A stretch of DNA of 64,000 bases from Berkiella_A sp963976875 (GTDB lineage Bacteria; Pseudomonadota; Gammaproteobacteria; Berkiellales; Berkiellaceae): the NCBI GenBank assembly GCA_963976875.1, contig CAXBML010000006.1, positions 62,001 through 126,000 of the forward strand, in the 5' to 3' direction. The notes below the pieces were generated by a model. That model saw nothing but the letters and a program-made list of their open reading frames with translations. It made no database searches and was not told where the DNA came from. Below are positions 8,576 to 17,653 of the stretch, in pieces. Within the stretch, counting starts at the first letter, position 1. Each line of letters starts with the position of its first letter. The translations under genes and the position numbers were made by a program.

Positions 8576-9898
8576 TTATAAGCTAATGCCTTTGAGATTT
8601 TTAGTTATTTCATCAATCTGGCTGGTATCTGGACTTTCAGCGACTCCAGGCAAATCGTCATAGGATCTAATTTTTCCCAGATGAATTGCAGCCACGCAAT
8701 AGGGGGTATGTTCTTCTAGAAGAGCTTGGCTGACTAAAACGGCTTGAGGAATGTCGGTGGCATGGGAGTAAATGGGATAATCGACCCATGCCTCTAAGTT
8801 TTGGCGCACAGTCACTTTGCGTTTATCCCGTGTTATTTTTGCTTTGATAAAGCCTTTATCAATGACATCGCTGCCTGGTAACGTATCTAAAATGCATTTC
8901 AGGCGTGTTGTTTTATTTTGACCATGTTTGGCATGATGGACAATCAATTTTTCTGTTACATTCATTTTGCTATTCAGCCAAGCGGGACCTGCAACTAAGT
9001 TATTGCGTTGTTGTGGATTACGGGTTAAAGGGCATAACCTATGTCCCAAGGCATGTGTCCACTCATTATTGCCTGAGGCAATAACATATTCCATTAAGTT
9101 TTTCATCTTAGGGGATAATACAGATTGGTAGTCTTGGTAAAAACGATAAATAATTTGTTGGGCTGATTTTTTGCCCATAACTTTTTTTTGTGAGCGACTT
9201 CTTTTATGGGCTTCTCTATGTTGAATCGATACGCTGTCGACATATACTTTTCCGCCTTTGTGTTTTTCTGGTGCCCCCAATAATTGCGTTTCTAATAATT
9301 GTTCTTTTTTTGTCACAATGGTTTTGAGTAAGGGAGCAGTTTTGTGTTGTCCTAAGTACTTTTTTCGACCAGTATGATCGTGCAAAGGAGAGAATAATAA
9401 TAAGTCATATTCATTTTTTTTTGCATGAGATTTAGGATAGTTTTCTTTAAGCTGCATCTGAATAGAACGTCTGGCTATCATTGGAGTGCCATCTTCAGCG
9501 TCCCCTAATGCCATAGGTTGGCCCTGGTATTCAAATAAACGAATATTATTGATTTGGGTATACTGCACGCCATAAGCGTTTTTCACTGGAGGATTAAATT
9601 GTTGGGCCGTAGGAGATTCGGCATGTATGTTAATTAAAGCGTGTCCCATCAGGTGTTGATGAGGCATAAAACGATGATAAGGGTCATGAAATAAATCGAG
9701 GTATTGTTCTGCTTTTAATTCACTATTGGGTGGATAATGTTCGGAAGTTTGATTTGGGGTTTCTTCAGAATGTTCAATATCATATGCGTCTTGATATTGC
9801 TGGGCTAAGTCTTGTTCTATCGCCTCTAGCAGCATCACTTCCCTGGCCGCATTGATAGGCGGGGCGCGACGCCGAGAACGATGTTTCTTGTGTGCCAT
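8576..9898 (-). CDS. Paralogue of the 446-residue protein, basic N-terminus
   Basis: A 440-residue protein with a strongly basic start (HKKHRSRRR, residues 3-11) and a second basic patch HKRSRSQKKVMGKK in the middle. It shares with its neighbour the segment W280-T-H282-A-L-G-H286-R-L, followed by N299-N300-L-V-A-G, N309-S-K-M and E316, and a similar strand-rich stretch after it. The shared order His/Asn/Asn/Glu suggests a metal-dependent nuclease-like active site, unproven. It is cytosolic by sequence, with no signal peptide. It is transcribed in the same direction as its paralogue, 108 bases upstream, and the two may form an operon. The function is unknown; DNA or RNA binding is plausible from the charge. 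Confidence 0.6.
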   Translation of the reverse strand: MAHKKHRSRRRAPPINAAREVMLLEAIEQDLAQQYQDAYDIEHSEETPNQTSEHYPPNSELKAEQYLDLFHDPYHRFMPHQHLMGHALINIHAESPTAQQFNPPVKNAYGVQYTQINNIRLFEYQGQPMALGDAEDGTPMIARRSIQMQLKENYPKSHAKKNEYDLLLFSPLHDHTGRKKYLGQHKTAPLLKTIVTKKEQLLETQLLGAPEKHKGGKVYVDSVSIQHREAHKRSRSQKKVMGKKSAQQIIYRFYQDYQSVLSPKMKNLMEYVIASGNNEWTHALGHRLCPLTRNPQQRNNLVAGPAWLNSKMNVTEKLIVHHAKHGQNKTTRLKCILDTLPGSDVIDKGFIKAKITRDKRKVTVRQNLEAWVDYPIYSHATDIPQAVLVSQALLEEHTPYCVAAIHLGKIRSYDDLPGVAESPDTSQIDEITKNLKGISL

Positions 9899-9960
9899 GC
9901 TTTTTGTCCTTACTCGTCCGTGAGTTAGGATGCATATTTAGCGCAAGTATGGGTTGATAG

Positions 9961-11046
9961 TTAGCTTATATCTTGAATCGACCCGTTGCCTGTATTTTTA
10001 TTTTTGTGATTGTTCTGGCTGTCACCTTGGTTAAATATGATCAGTTTTTGAATTGCAAAGTTAGCGATAAATAAGCCAATGAGTGCAATTATTTTACTAG
10101 CGTATACATTTGCGCCAAAATAAACAAGACTTTGGATCAAGGCATATGAAAATACGAGATTTACTACACATAAAAGAGCATATTTCAGCGCTTCAAAACG
10201 AAGGCTATCTGATGACTTAAAGACTAAGCCTTTATTGAATAAAAAATTGCAAGTGCCTGAAAAAATACGTGCTACTATTTCACTCAGTAATACATTCCCA
10301 CATAAAAAGAAGCCCAAAGAGAAGGCTAAAAAATCAAGCAAGCCGCTGATCACAGAAAAAAATAAAAAACGTAAAAAAACAAAGTAAATTTTCAGGGAAT
10401 CTAATACGGGATTAAAATGTGAACCTTTATTATGGTTGTTATAAATAGTTTTGATATTCATTTCCTTTATGGGTAACTTTTGCTTGGTGGCTTTGATGAG
10501 CATATCTAGTTCAAATTCATAGCCATTAGAGCTTGTTTTGAGTAATGTGCTTAAAAAACTTCTTGGAATGGCTCTCAGTCCTGTTTGGGTGTCTTGTAGA
10601 GACTGTCCAATTAAAGCTTTAAAAACGTATTTTGTTAAGTTGTTGCCGAAACGACTGCGCAAAGGGACTTTACCACAGAATTTTCTTGAACCTAGATGCA
10701 TACTATGGGGGGTGAGCATAAAATCACGCGCTAAAGCCAAAATATCGTTTGGGGTATGTTGGCCATCGGCATCGGCTGTAATGACGCCCGAATAAGACTC
10801 AGGGAAATGGGTTAGAAAATAATTAAAAGCTGTTTTTAATGCTTGCCCTTTACCTAAGTTGATGGCGTGTGTCACAACTGTGATTTGAGTATATTGTGAG
10901 ATCGCCTCAAAAATAGGTTGGCAACGTGTATCTGAGCCATCGTTCACAATAATAATATTGAGGTTAGGTGTTTTATTGAGTTGCTCAATCAGATTAACTA
11001 ATTCATGATCGGGCTGGTAAGCTGGAATAATGATTACTGGGTACAT
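9961..11046 (-). CDS. Family 2 glycosyltransferase fused to a GtrA-like membrane domain
   Basis: A 361-residue fusion. Residues 1-220 form a GT2 domain like dolichol-/polyprenyl-phosphate sugar transferases: PAYQPDHEL at the start, VNDGSD near residue 35, the metal-binding DADGQ near 93, and the DTQTGLRAIP motif near 152. Residues about 220-345 contain four hydrophobic segments typical of GtrA, a lipid-linked sugar flippase-like family. The product probably transfers a sugar to polyprenyl phosphate and helps move it across the inner membrane for envelope glycosylation. It overlaps the upstream phosphatase-fold gene by 13 bases, so the two are coupled. Confidence 0.85.
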   Translation of the reverse strand: MYPVIIIPAYQPDHELVNLIEQLNKTPNLNIIIVNDGSDTRCQPIFEAISQYTQITVVTHAINLGKGQALKTAFNYFLTHFPESYSGVITADADGQHTPNDILALARDFMLTPHSMHLGSRKFCGKVPLRSRFGNNLTKYVFKALIGQSLQDTQTGLRAIPRSFLSTLLKTSSNGYEFELDMLIKATKQKLPIKEMNIKTIYNNHNKGSHFNPVLDSLKIYFVFLRFLFFSVISGLLDFLAFSLGFFLCGNVLLSEIVARIFSGTCNFLFNKGLVFKSSDSLRFEALKYALLCVVNLVFSYALIQSLVYFGANVYASKIIALIGLFIANFAIQKLIIFNQGDSQNNHKNKNTGNGSIQDIS

Positions 11047-12458
11047 ACTGCTTCACTCGTATTAGCGGCTGTTTCTTTTGGCGTCTGGACCTGAAACTCA
11101 GGTAAGGAAAATTTGCTTGTTTCCACCATAGGAAATTGCTCAGGATTTAAGTAGTGGAACAGATGTTTATTAAAATCATGGTTGAACATATGGTCAGAGA
11201 AATTAATATGATGACTAAAAACAGTACCCATTGGGATGTGACGACCCGTACGTGTCACAATACGGTCAAAGTAATCAAAAAATCTAAAATTATTTTGATT
11301 ACATTCAAATCGTGTTGGGGTTTCTAGTTCATCTGTAAAGTTTAATTGATAAAATAATTTTTTATCGTCCTCGGCATTATATTCAACATGAAACAACGCT
11401 TTATTATTAATTCGGATAGATTTTAATTGCTCGAATGCAAATTGACAACTTTCGGCAGAGTCAAAAAAAGCATGTCCATCATGCGTCATTAACTGTTCTA
11501 CTTTTGTCGGGTTGAGTTGCATGCTCACTAAGAACTGAAAAGGATCTTTTTGGCGGTAAAGTACCCATGGTTTTTCATGATTTGTGTTCATTTGTGATAA
11601 GCCATTATGAACCACTAATTCATCTTCTGGGAATACAGACTTTAGCAAGCCTAATAGACGATCTACCATTTTAAGGCCAAATAAAATTTCTGGTGTAACG
11701 CCGTCTGGGCCATTTTTCCAGTGATGATGTTGTATATGTGCAATGGAGTTTAAAAATAAAAAGCTACATTTGGGTGTGTGCGTTTTTTTCATTTTAATAA
11801 ACAGTAAAGTGGAGATATAGTCAAAATAACTGATAAACACATAATGCTTAGGGCCTCTTTTGATTAAACTCCCCAGTAAGTTCACAACTTGAGCTGTTAT
11901 TTTCAATCCCGCACCGGAGCTAAATATATAAGACAGTAATTTGATACTTTTGTTTAATATTTTTGTGAATTTTAAATTTCTATAATTTCTAGATAAATAT
12001 CGAGGCAAGCTTAGCAAATTATTTACTTTTTTAGGGAAAGCATCTTCACTAAACGTCCAGGGGTCAGGCAAGAAAAACTTCACATGTTCTTCGTCTCTTC
12101 TACCCCCATTCATTACGCCCCAAACACCTGTACTAATGCCATGTTGGCTTAAGGTTTCCCAGGCTTGAGCATAATTGAGGTCAGGCACATCGCCCAAGTG
12201 CTTGATTTTGTGTTGACTGCTAGGAACGCCAGAATGAATAGAGACCCACTGAACCCAAGGTTCTAAATACCCGCTGTTATAACGATCGTTGGTTTTGTAG
12301 TGGGTAGACTTTGCTGTATCCAGCAACAATTTTATATGCGGTAAGCTATATTGCTCTGACGCGGCTTTGAGTAAGTCTGTATTAAACTCATTTAGTTCAA
12401 GTATTATTACGTCTTTAACGTGACTCTTAGAGGTTTCAGTCGCCTGCCTTTCCATCAT
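11034..12458 (-). CDS. Alkaline-phosphatase-superfamily protein (uncharacterised)
   Basis: A 474-residue protein with an alkaline-phosphatase-like beginning: VIILELNEFN near residue 18 as the first metal-binding strand, YLEPWVQWVSIHSG near 65-78, and WGVMNGGR near 115. Later features include FLPDPWT and an NGLSQM segment. These are hallmarks of type I phosphodiesterase/nucleotide pyrophosphatase-like proteins often found next to GT2-GtrA genes. There is no clear signal peptide, so a cytosolic position is likely. The coupled glycosyltransferase suggests a joint role in making or trimming an envelope sugar, but the substrate is unknown. Confidence 0.7.
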   Translation of the reverse strand: MMERQATETSKSHVKDVIILELNEFNTDLLKAASEQYSLPHIKLLLDTAKSTHYKTNDRYNSGYLEPWVQWVSIHSGVPSSQHKIKHLGDVPDLNYAQAWETLSQHGISTGVWGVMNGGRRDEEHVKFFLPDPWTFSEDAFPKKVNNLLSLPRYLSRNYRNLKFTKILNKSIKLLSYIFSSGAGLKITAQVVNLLGSLIKRGPKHYVFISYFDYISTLLFIKMKKTHTPKCSFLFLNSIAHIQHHHWKNGPDGVTPEILFGLKMVDRLLGLLKSVFPEDELVVHNGLSQMNTNHEKPWVLYRQKDPFQFLVSMQLNPTKVEQLMTHDGHAFFDSAESCQFAFEQLKSIRINNKALFHVEYNAEDDKKLFYQLNFTDELETPTRFECNQNNFRFFDYFDRIVTRTGRHIPMGTVFSHHINFSDHMFNHDFNKHLFHYLNPEQFPMVETSKFSLPEFQVQTPKETAANTSEAVCTQ

Positions 12459-12580
12459 ACACCCATGTTAGTTAGAATTCGTTATTTATATTATTTCATT
12501 ACTATGATACTACCGTGCAATTGTAAAAGCATTCCAATATACTCGGAACTAAAATTAGTAGGATGTAAATTAGGGAATAT

Positions 12581-13507
12581 ATGATTTCATATGAACTGAC
12601 TATCAAACATTTTGATTATAGTATTTTATCTAAAGAGCATCTTTCGACAACGTTCTATGCTGCATTGATTGCAACGTGTATAAGTTTTTATTTCATAAAA
12701 GATCAATTTGCCCGGATTTCTATTTTTCTCATTTCTTTGGGGTTAGGTGTTTATATTCAGCGGGTTGACTGGATTGCTTTACCATATATTTTGGCTTTAG
12801 CCAGTTTTATTTATTATGGGCTAAATGCGAATCATCGCCTCCTAAGGGGATGGATGTTTTTATTAGCGATAATCGCAAGCATTTATTTATGTTTGTATCC
12901 TAAATTTGGCTTGTATCCTATTCCTGGCATACACAATTGGCAAGTTGCAAAAAACTTTGTATTCAGCCATCAAGCTTTGCCTTTTTCCATGACATTCAGA
13001 TTAGATAAATTCTTAATTGGTTTATTTTTTATCTGGTTTAGCCATCGGGCTTTGACCAATCAAGGTTCTTGGCGTGGCATTGGTCAAAGCACTATTGTGG
13101 CGTGGTTTTTAGCGATAATTGTTTTAATACCAATCGCTTATTTCTTGCAAGTTGCAAAAATAGATATAAAGCCAACAAACTTCTTTTTTGTATGGGCTTT
13201 ACATAATTTGTTTTTTGTTTGCATTGCAGAGGAAGCGATATTTAGAGGTATGATTCAGCCTTTTCTAAACTTAAAGCTACAGAATATCGAAGGTGGCAAA
13301 TATTTGGCAATTGTAGTGACTGCTGGCTTATTTGGATTATTTCATTTCAAATCTGGTTGGAGCATGGTGTTACTTAGTAGCGTGGCAGGGTTATTTTATG
13401 GATGGGCTTATATGAAAACCAAACGAATAGAAGCCAGTATTTTTGTACACTTTGCTGTTAACGCACTGCATTTTTTATGTTTTAGCTATCCGGCTTTAAA
13501 GTTCTAA
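12581..13507 (+). CDS. CPBP-family intramembrane protease
   Basis: A 308-residue multi-span membrane protein with the CPBP (Abi/CAAX protease) motifs: E217-E218-xxx-R222 in AEEAIFRGM, F-xxx-H255 in FGLFHF, and H290-xxx-N294 in HFAVNALHF. These residues form the membrane-embedded metalloprotease site in the family. About seven or eight hydrophobic segments are visible. The substrate is unknown; relatives process prenylated proteins or take part in bacteriocin self-immunity. It is divergent from the phosphatase-fold gene and lies 80 bases before ccmF on the same strand, so it may share transcripts with the ccm genes. Confidence 0.88.
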   Translation: MISYELTIKHFDYSILSKEHLSTTFYAALIATCISFYFIKDQFARISIFLISLGLGVYIQRVDWIALPYILALASFIYYGLNANHRLLRGWMFLLAIIASIYLCLYPKFGLYPIPGIHNWQVAKNFVFSHQALPFSMTFRLDKFLIGLFFIWFSHRALTNQGSWRGIGQSTIVAWFLAIIVLIPIAYFLQVAKIDIKPTNFFFVWALHNLFFVCIAEEAIFRGMIQPFLNLKLQNIEGGKYLAIVVTAGLFGLFHFKSGWSMVLLSSVAGLFYGWAYMKTKRIEASIFVHFAVNALHFLCFSYPALKF

Positions 13508-13587
13508 GGCGTTCCAAAGGCTTTTGCACTGCTAGGTGAAGCGTGATATCTTTTCAGCCAAATTTGCAAGATGGATTTAAAATAATA

Positions 13588-15552
13588 ATGATCCCAGAAT
13601 TAGGGCATTTCTCCCTGATACTTTCTTTGTGTTGTGCACTGAGCTGTTGCTTAATGCCATTCATATTACAAAATAGTCCGCCCCAAAACGTGCATGTCTT
13701 CTCAATAAGATTGATTCGGCTACATGTTATTTTTATGTTGCTGAGCTTTGTAGCACTGTTATGGTCTTTTTATACCCATGACTTTAGTGTGAGTTATGTT
13801 CAGCAAAATGCACACCAAAATTTACCGTGGTACTACCGACTCACTGCACTGTGGGGCGGTCATGAGGGCTCAATGTTGTTATGGACAACCTTGCTGGCCG
13901 TTTGGACGGGGTTGGTTGCAAGATCCCCTCGCCATTTAACACTACCGGCACATACGACGATATTGTCTGTTTTGGCAGGCTTGTCCTGCGGGCTAATATT
14001 ATTTTTATTATGCACCTCAAACCCGTTTGCACGTATCTTACCTTTTGTGCCAGTCGAAGGTAGTGACTTGAATCCATTGCTCCAAGATCCTGGCTTAATT
14101 TTTCATCCCCCACTTTTGTACATGGGCTATGTTGGTTTAGCTGTGCCTTTCGCCTCTCAAATATGCGCATTATTTTATCCTGATCAGCATAAAGTCTTGG
14201 CGCAATGGACGCGACGCTGGACATTGGTCGCTTGGAGTTTCTTGACAGTGGGTATTGTTTTAGGGAGTTATTGGGCTTATTACGAATTAGGTTGGGGGGG
14301 GTACTGGTTCTGGGATCCTGTAGAAAATGCTTCTTTTATGCCTTGGTTAGTGACAGCGGCTTTGGTGCATTCCCTTGTTATTACAGAGAAGCGAGATTCG
14401 TTTCAAGCTTGGACTATTTTATTAGCCATTTATGCTTTTTCATTAAGCTTAATTGGTACCTTCCTGGTGCGTAGTGGCGTTTTAACTTCCGTGCATGCTT
14501 TTTCTGTTAGTCCAGAGCGAGGGCTGTTCATTTTAGTCTTTCTAAGTATTGTGATTGGGTGTGCGTTACTTTTATTTTGTGTGCGTGTAAATCATGTAAA
14601 AGCCTATAGCCAAAAAATACATTTTTCTATGGTAAGTAAAGAGTCAGTTTTACTACTCAACAATGTGATCTTGGTTGTTGTTGCAAGCACAGTTTTATTG
14701 GGCACTATTTATCCCTTGATCATCGATGCCATGTTTGCGGAAAAGTTATCTGTTGGCCCACCATATTTTAATCTAGTTTTTATTCCAATGATGTTACCAC
14801 TTGTATTTATTATGGCGGTTGCGCCTAGCATTAAATACTACCAAGACAAATTTGGACCAATTTGGCATTCATATAAATTTTTATTGTTGCTTGCTGTTGG
14901 GGCAGGATTAAGTGCTATTTTGTATACAGGCTCTTTTTGGTTTGCTTTTGGGCTATTGGTCGGGCTGTGGGTTGTGGCAAGTACAGTTACGCTTGCGATC
15001 AAGAAACGTCGAGCACAAAACACATTATCACTGAGAATTTGGGGCATGCTATTTGCCCACTTGGGGGTTGGGGTTTTAATTTTGGGGTTATCCCTGAGCT
15101 ATCAATTTAGTGTAGAAAAAGATGTTGATATTGGGCTTGAAGAGTCGCTTGCGGTTAGTGACTATCAGTTTGAGTTTCAGAAATTAGAGCCTATTAAGGG
15201 GCCAAATTATGAAGGGGTTAGGGCTACGTTTAAGGTTTACAAAAAACAGAAATATTTTGCCACAATGTATCCCGAGCGGCGGTATTATATTCCACGTGAA
15301 TTGCCTATGACTGAGACAGCAATTCATACCAACTTAATGAGAGATTTATATATTGCGTTGTCAGAGCCAACTAGCGCGCAATCATGGGCGGTTCGGATTT
15401 ATGTCAAACCCTTTATTATTTGGATTTGGTTAGGTGGCATTTTGGTCGCATTGGGTGCGGCATTGGCTGCTGCCCCTAAACGATATCGGGTTCAAAACAC
15501 ATCCGAACAACCAGCAGCTATCAAACTGGAGACTGCGCATGAGCCACTTTAA
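13588..15552 (+). CDS. ccmF: CcmF, cytochrome c haem lyase subunit
   Basis: A polytopic inner-membrane protein of 654 residues with the tryptophan-rich WWD signature (WGGYWFWDPVENASFMPW) that binds haem on the periplasmic side, and about 14 hydrophobic segments. CcmF joins haem from CcmE to apocytochrome c, with CcmH. I used the ATG at 13588 giving MIPELGHFSLIL, the conserved start of the family. A GTG at 13543 has a better-looking AGGTG upstream and would add 15 residues, so the start is not certain. ccmG, ccmH and ccmI follow with short overlaps; ccmA-E are not in the window. Confidence 0.95.
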   Translation: MIPELGHFSLILSLCCALSCCLMPFILQNSPPQNVHVFSIRLIRLHVIFMLLSFVALLWSFYTHDFSVSYVQQNAHQNLPWYYRLTALWGGHEGSMLLWTTLLAVWTGLVARSPRHLTLPAHTTILSVLAGLSCGLILFLLCTSNPFARILPFVPVEGSDLNPLLQDPGLIFHPPLLYMGYVGLAVPFASQICALFYPDQHKVLAQWTRRWTLVAWSFLTVGIVLGSYWAYYELGWGGYWFWDPVENASFMPWLVTAALVHSLVITEKRDSFQAWTILLAIYAFSLSLIGTFLVRSGVLTSVHAFSVSPERGLFILVFLSIVIGCALLLFCVRVNHVKAYSQKIHFSMVSKESVLLLNNVILVVVASTVLLGTIYPLIIDAMFAEKLSVGPPYFNLVFIPMMLPLVFIMAVAPSIKYYQDKFGPIWHSYKFLLLLAVGAGLSAILYTGSFWFAFGLLVGLWVVASTVTLAIKKRRAQNTLSLRIWGMLFAHLGVGVLILGLSLSYQFSVEKDVDIGLEESLAVSDYQFEFQKLEPIKGPNYEGVRATFKVYKKQKYFATMYPERRYYIPRELPMTETAIHTNLMRDLYIALSEPTSAQSWAVRIYVKPFIIWIWLGGILVALGAALAAAPKRYRVQNTSEQPAAIKLETAHEPL

Positions 15553-16147
15553 CAAATCGGTTCAGCCCGAGAGCCCGCCAGAGGTGAATTCAAATTCAAA
15601 ATTTAATTTTAATTGGCTACTATTCATTGGCTTTATATTATTGATTGGTTTTTTGGCAAAAGGATTGAAGTTAAATCCCAATTTTTTACCGTCTCAAATG
15701 ATTCAAAAACCATTCCCTGAATTTCAGCTTCGTAGTATAGAGTCTCATTCTGCTTTAAAACATAAGCAGGATATTTTAGGCCAGCCAGCCTTAGTGCATA
15801 TTTGGGCAACCTGGTGCCAAATATGTTTGCATGAGCATGATGAGCTGATGGCGATCCGCCAAAAGTGGCAGCCTAGTATATACGGAGTAAATTATAAAGA
15901 TGACCCCAGCAAAGTGACGAAATGGTTTGCGGGACAAGGCCAACCGTACAATTTCACTTTAGATGACCGCACAGGTAGTTTAGGCGTTGATTTGGGGGTT
16001 TATGGCACACCTGAAACATATGTAATCGATGCAAAAGGGATTATTTTAGCAAGGCATGTTGGGCCTATCAGCCTTACGTTATTCGAGCGAGAATTTTTGC
16101 CGTTATTAAACCTTAATAAATCTAAAAAAGAAGATATTTTATCATGA
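15539..16147 (+). CDS. ccmG: CcmG/DsbE thiol:disulfide oxidoreductase
   Basis: A 202-residue membrane-anchored thioredoxin-fold protein. One hydrophobic anchor lies near residues 25-42, then a periplasmic domain with the active site W-C-Q-I-C in WATWCQICLHEHDE. The cis-proline motif YGTPETYVID follows. It keeps apocytochrome c cysteines reduced for haem attachment. The start at 15539 (MSHFNKSV) overlaps the end of ccmF by 14 bases. The family usually has WCPTC or WCxxC, so QI between the cysteines is a mild variation. Confidence 0.93.
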   Translation: MSHFNKSVQPESPPEVNSNSKFNFNWLLFIGFILLIGFLAKGLKLNPNFLPSQMIQKPFPEFQLRSIESHSALKHKQDILGQPALVHIWATWCQICLHEHDELMAIRQKWQPSIYGVNYKDDPSKVTKWFAGQGQPYNFTLDDRTGSLGVDLGVYGTPETYVIDAKGIILARHVGPISLTLFEREFLPLLNLNKSKKEDILS

Positions 16148-16548
16148 GTCAGCGGATGGTCTCTTGTTTTATTGTGGCGTACTTGGCGATATGCTTTATG
16201 TCACAGGCTATCGCGGTCGAATCTCTATTCACATTTGAAAATAATGATCAGCAAGTTTTGTTTGACCAGTTATCTAAAACATTACGCTGTGTGACCTGTC
16301 CAAATCAAAGCCTTGCAGACTCTCATGCGCCCGTTGCAGAGTCGATGCGGGAGGAAGTTCGCGATATGGTTCTAGCAGGTAAAAATGCAGATGCTATTCA
16401 AGCACACTTTATTGCGCGCTATGGTGATTATGTAGTGTATCATCCGCCTCTCAACCATAAAACGTGGGTATTATGGTTTGGCCCATTGCTTCTGATTATG
16501 GTGGGTGGTGGTTTTTTAACAGCTCAGCTTTTCAAGAGTAGAAAGTAA
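16144..16548 (+). CDS. ccmH: CcmH, cytochrome c maturation thioredoxin-like subunit
   Basis: A 134-residue protein with a signal sequence, the redox motif LRCVTCPNQSLADS near residue 50, and one C-terminal membrane helix (LWFGPLLLIMVGGGF). This is the short CcmH type, which handles the CxxCH thiols of apocytochrome c in the haem lyase complex. It overlaps ccmG by 4 bases (ATGA), and ccmI starts two bases after it. In E. coli CcmH carries a fused second domain; here that part is a separate CcmI. Confidence 0.93.
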   Translation: MSQRMVSCFIVAYLAICFMSQAIAVESLFTFENNDQQVLFDQLSKTLRCVTCPNQSLADSHAPVAESMREEVRDMVLAGKNADAIQAHFIARYGDYVVYHPPLNHKTWVLWFGPLLLIMVGGGFLTAQLFKSRK

Positions 16549-16549
16549 A

Positions 16550-17608
16550 ATGGCATTGTTTGAATATTATCTCATGTGGGGTGCCATGGGCGCTCTGGTT
16601 TTATATATGAGCATTACATTGCTTTTTTGTTCTATCAAAATCCAAAAATTAAAGACCATGACTTATGCGACGATCGCGATGGTGGGCGTTGTGTCTTTGG
16701 GGATCTATATTCAATATGGTGCACATCAAGGTGTACGAGATAGATTGGGATTAGAGCAGATTGATCGTTCGATTGCTTATTTACATAAGAAAGAACACTT
16801 AACCAAAGATATTGTTGTTGCGGAACTGGCGCAATTACAAGATGATGTACCTAAGTCCGAACGTACCTGGGCAAAACTGGGTGACATGTATCAATCATTA
16901 AGCTTATATGAAAAAGCTGAAAATGCATTTAAACAAGCCAGTATCTACAATAAACAAGAGCCGTATTATCAGGTTCAACAAGCTTATTGTCAGGTTATGT
17001 TAAACAGTGGCAAAATCTCATTGGACATTGTGCAGAGGCTTAGCCAACTGGAGAATCAACACCCCAAGCATAAAGGCATATTAAACTTATTGGCTTTGCA
17101 TGCTTATCAAAATGAAAACTATGAGTTAGCAGCAAAAAATTGGTCGAAAATTTTAAGCATCTCAGTAGATTTAACTGCCAGTGAGAGGAAAACTATCACA
17201 GCAGCATTACAGGATGCGAGAAGCCACTTATCAAAGAGTGGGAGCCATAATGCAAATTTATTTTCATTGAAAGTGCGAGTCGATATTGCCCAGCCATTAA
17301 AAGCGAAATTATCAGCCAGTGATGTTGTCTATATATTTGCTAAGCATGTACAAGGTCCACCAATGCCGGTTGCCGTGGTTAGGCAACCTTTACAGGAATT
17401 CCCAATTGAAATCACTTTGTCGGATGAAGATAGCATGGTGGCAGGTCAAGTGTTAAGCCAAGCAGAGAGTATTCTGGTTGGAGCTCGGATTTCAAAAAGT
17501 GGTCAGGCTACCCCTCAAGCAGGAGATTTTGAAGGCTTTTCAGCAGTCGTAGATATGAAGCAAGCACCGGCGTTGGTTCAGGTGGAGATTAGCCAGGAAA
17601 GGGCTTAG
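16550..17608 (+). CDS. ccmI: CcmI, TPR-containing apocytochrome c chaperone
   Basis: A 352-residue protein with two N-terminal hydrophobic segments (about residues 5-27 and 38-57), a TPR region (about 100-215; SERTWAKLGDMYQSLSLYEKAENAFKQA shows the repeat), and a C-terminal beta domain with the AKHVQGPPMPVAVVR motif typical of CcmI. It presents apocytochrome c to the CcmF-CcmH lyase. It is the last gene of the ccmFGHI run and is followed by a hairpin. Confidence 0.9.
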   Translation: MALFEYYLMWGAMGALVLYMSITLLFCSIKIQKLKTMTYATIAMVGVVSLGIYIQYGAHQGVRDRLGLEQIDRSIAYLHKKEHLTKDIVVAELAQLQDDVPKSERTWAKLGDMYQSLSLYEKAENAFKQASIYNKQEPYYQVQQAYCQVMLNSGKISLDIVQRLSQLENQHPKHKGILNLLALHAYQNENYELAAKNWSKILSISVDLTASERKTITAALQDARSHLSKSGSHNANLFSLKVRVDIAQPLKAKLSASDVVYIFAKHVQGPPMPVAVVRQPLQEFPIEITLSDEDSMVAGQVLSQAESILVGARISKSGQATPQAGDFEGFSAVVDMKQAPALVQVEISQERA

Positions 17609-17614
17609 CTAAAA

Positions 17615-17648
17615 TTTAGGGGATAACGGCTTTGTGTTATCCCCTAAA
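17615..17648 (-). terminator. Bidirectional hairpin between ccmI and the IcmL-like pair
   Basis: A perfect 13-bp stem (TTTAGGGGATAAC / GTTATCCCCTAAA, arms 17615-17627 and 17636-17648) with an 8-base loop lies between two convergent genes. On the minus strand the stem is followed by TTTT, the form of an intrinsic terminator for the IcmL-like genes. On the plus strand there is no U-run, but the stem may still help end the ccm transcript. Confidence 0.8.
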
Positions 17649-17653
17649 ATAGA

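Noticed and set aside
13841..14224. 127-codon minus-strand frame inside ccmF
   Set aside because: It is antisense to a conserved gene and its translation resembles nothing; a shadow frame.
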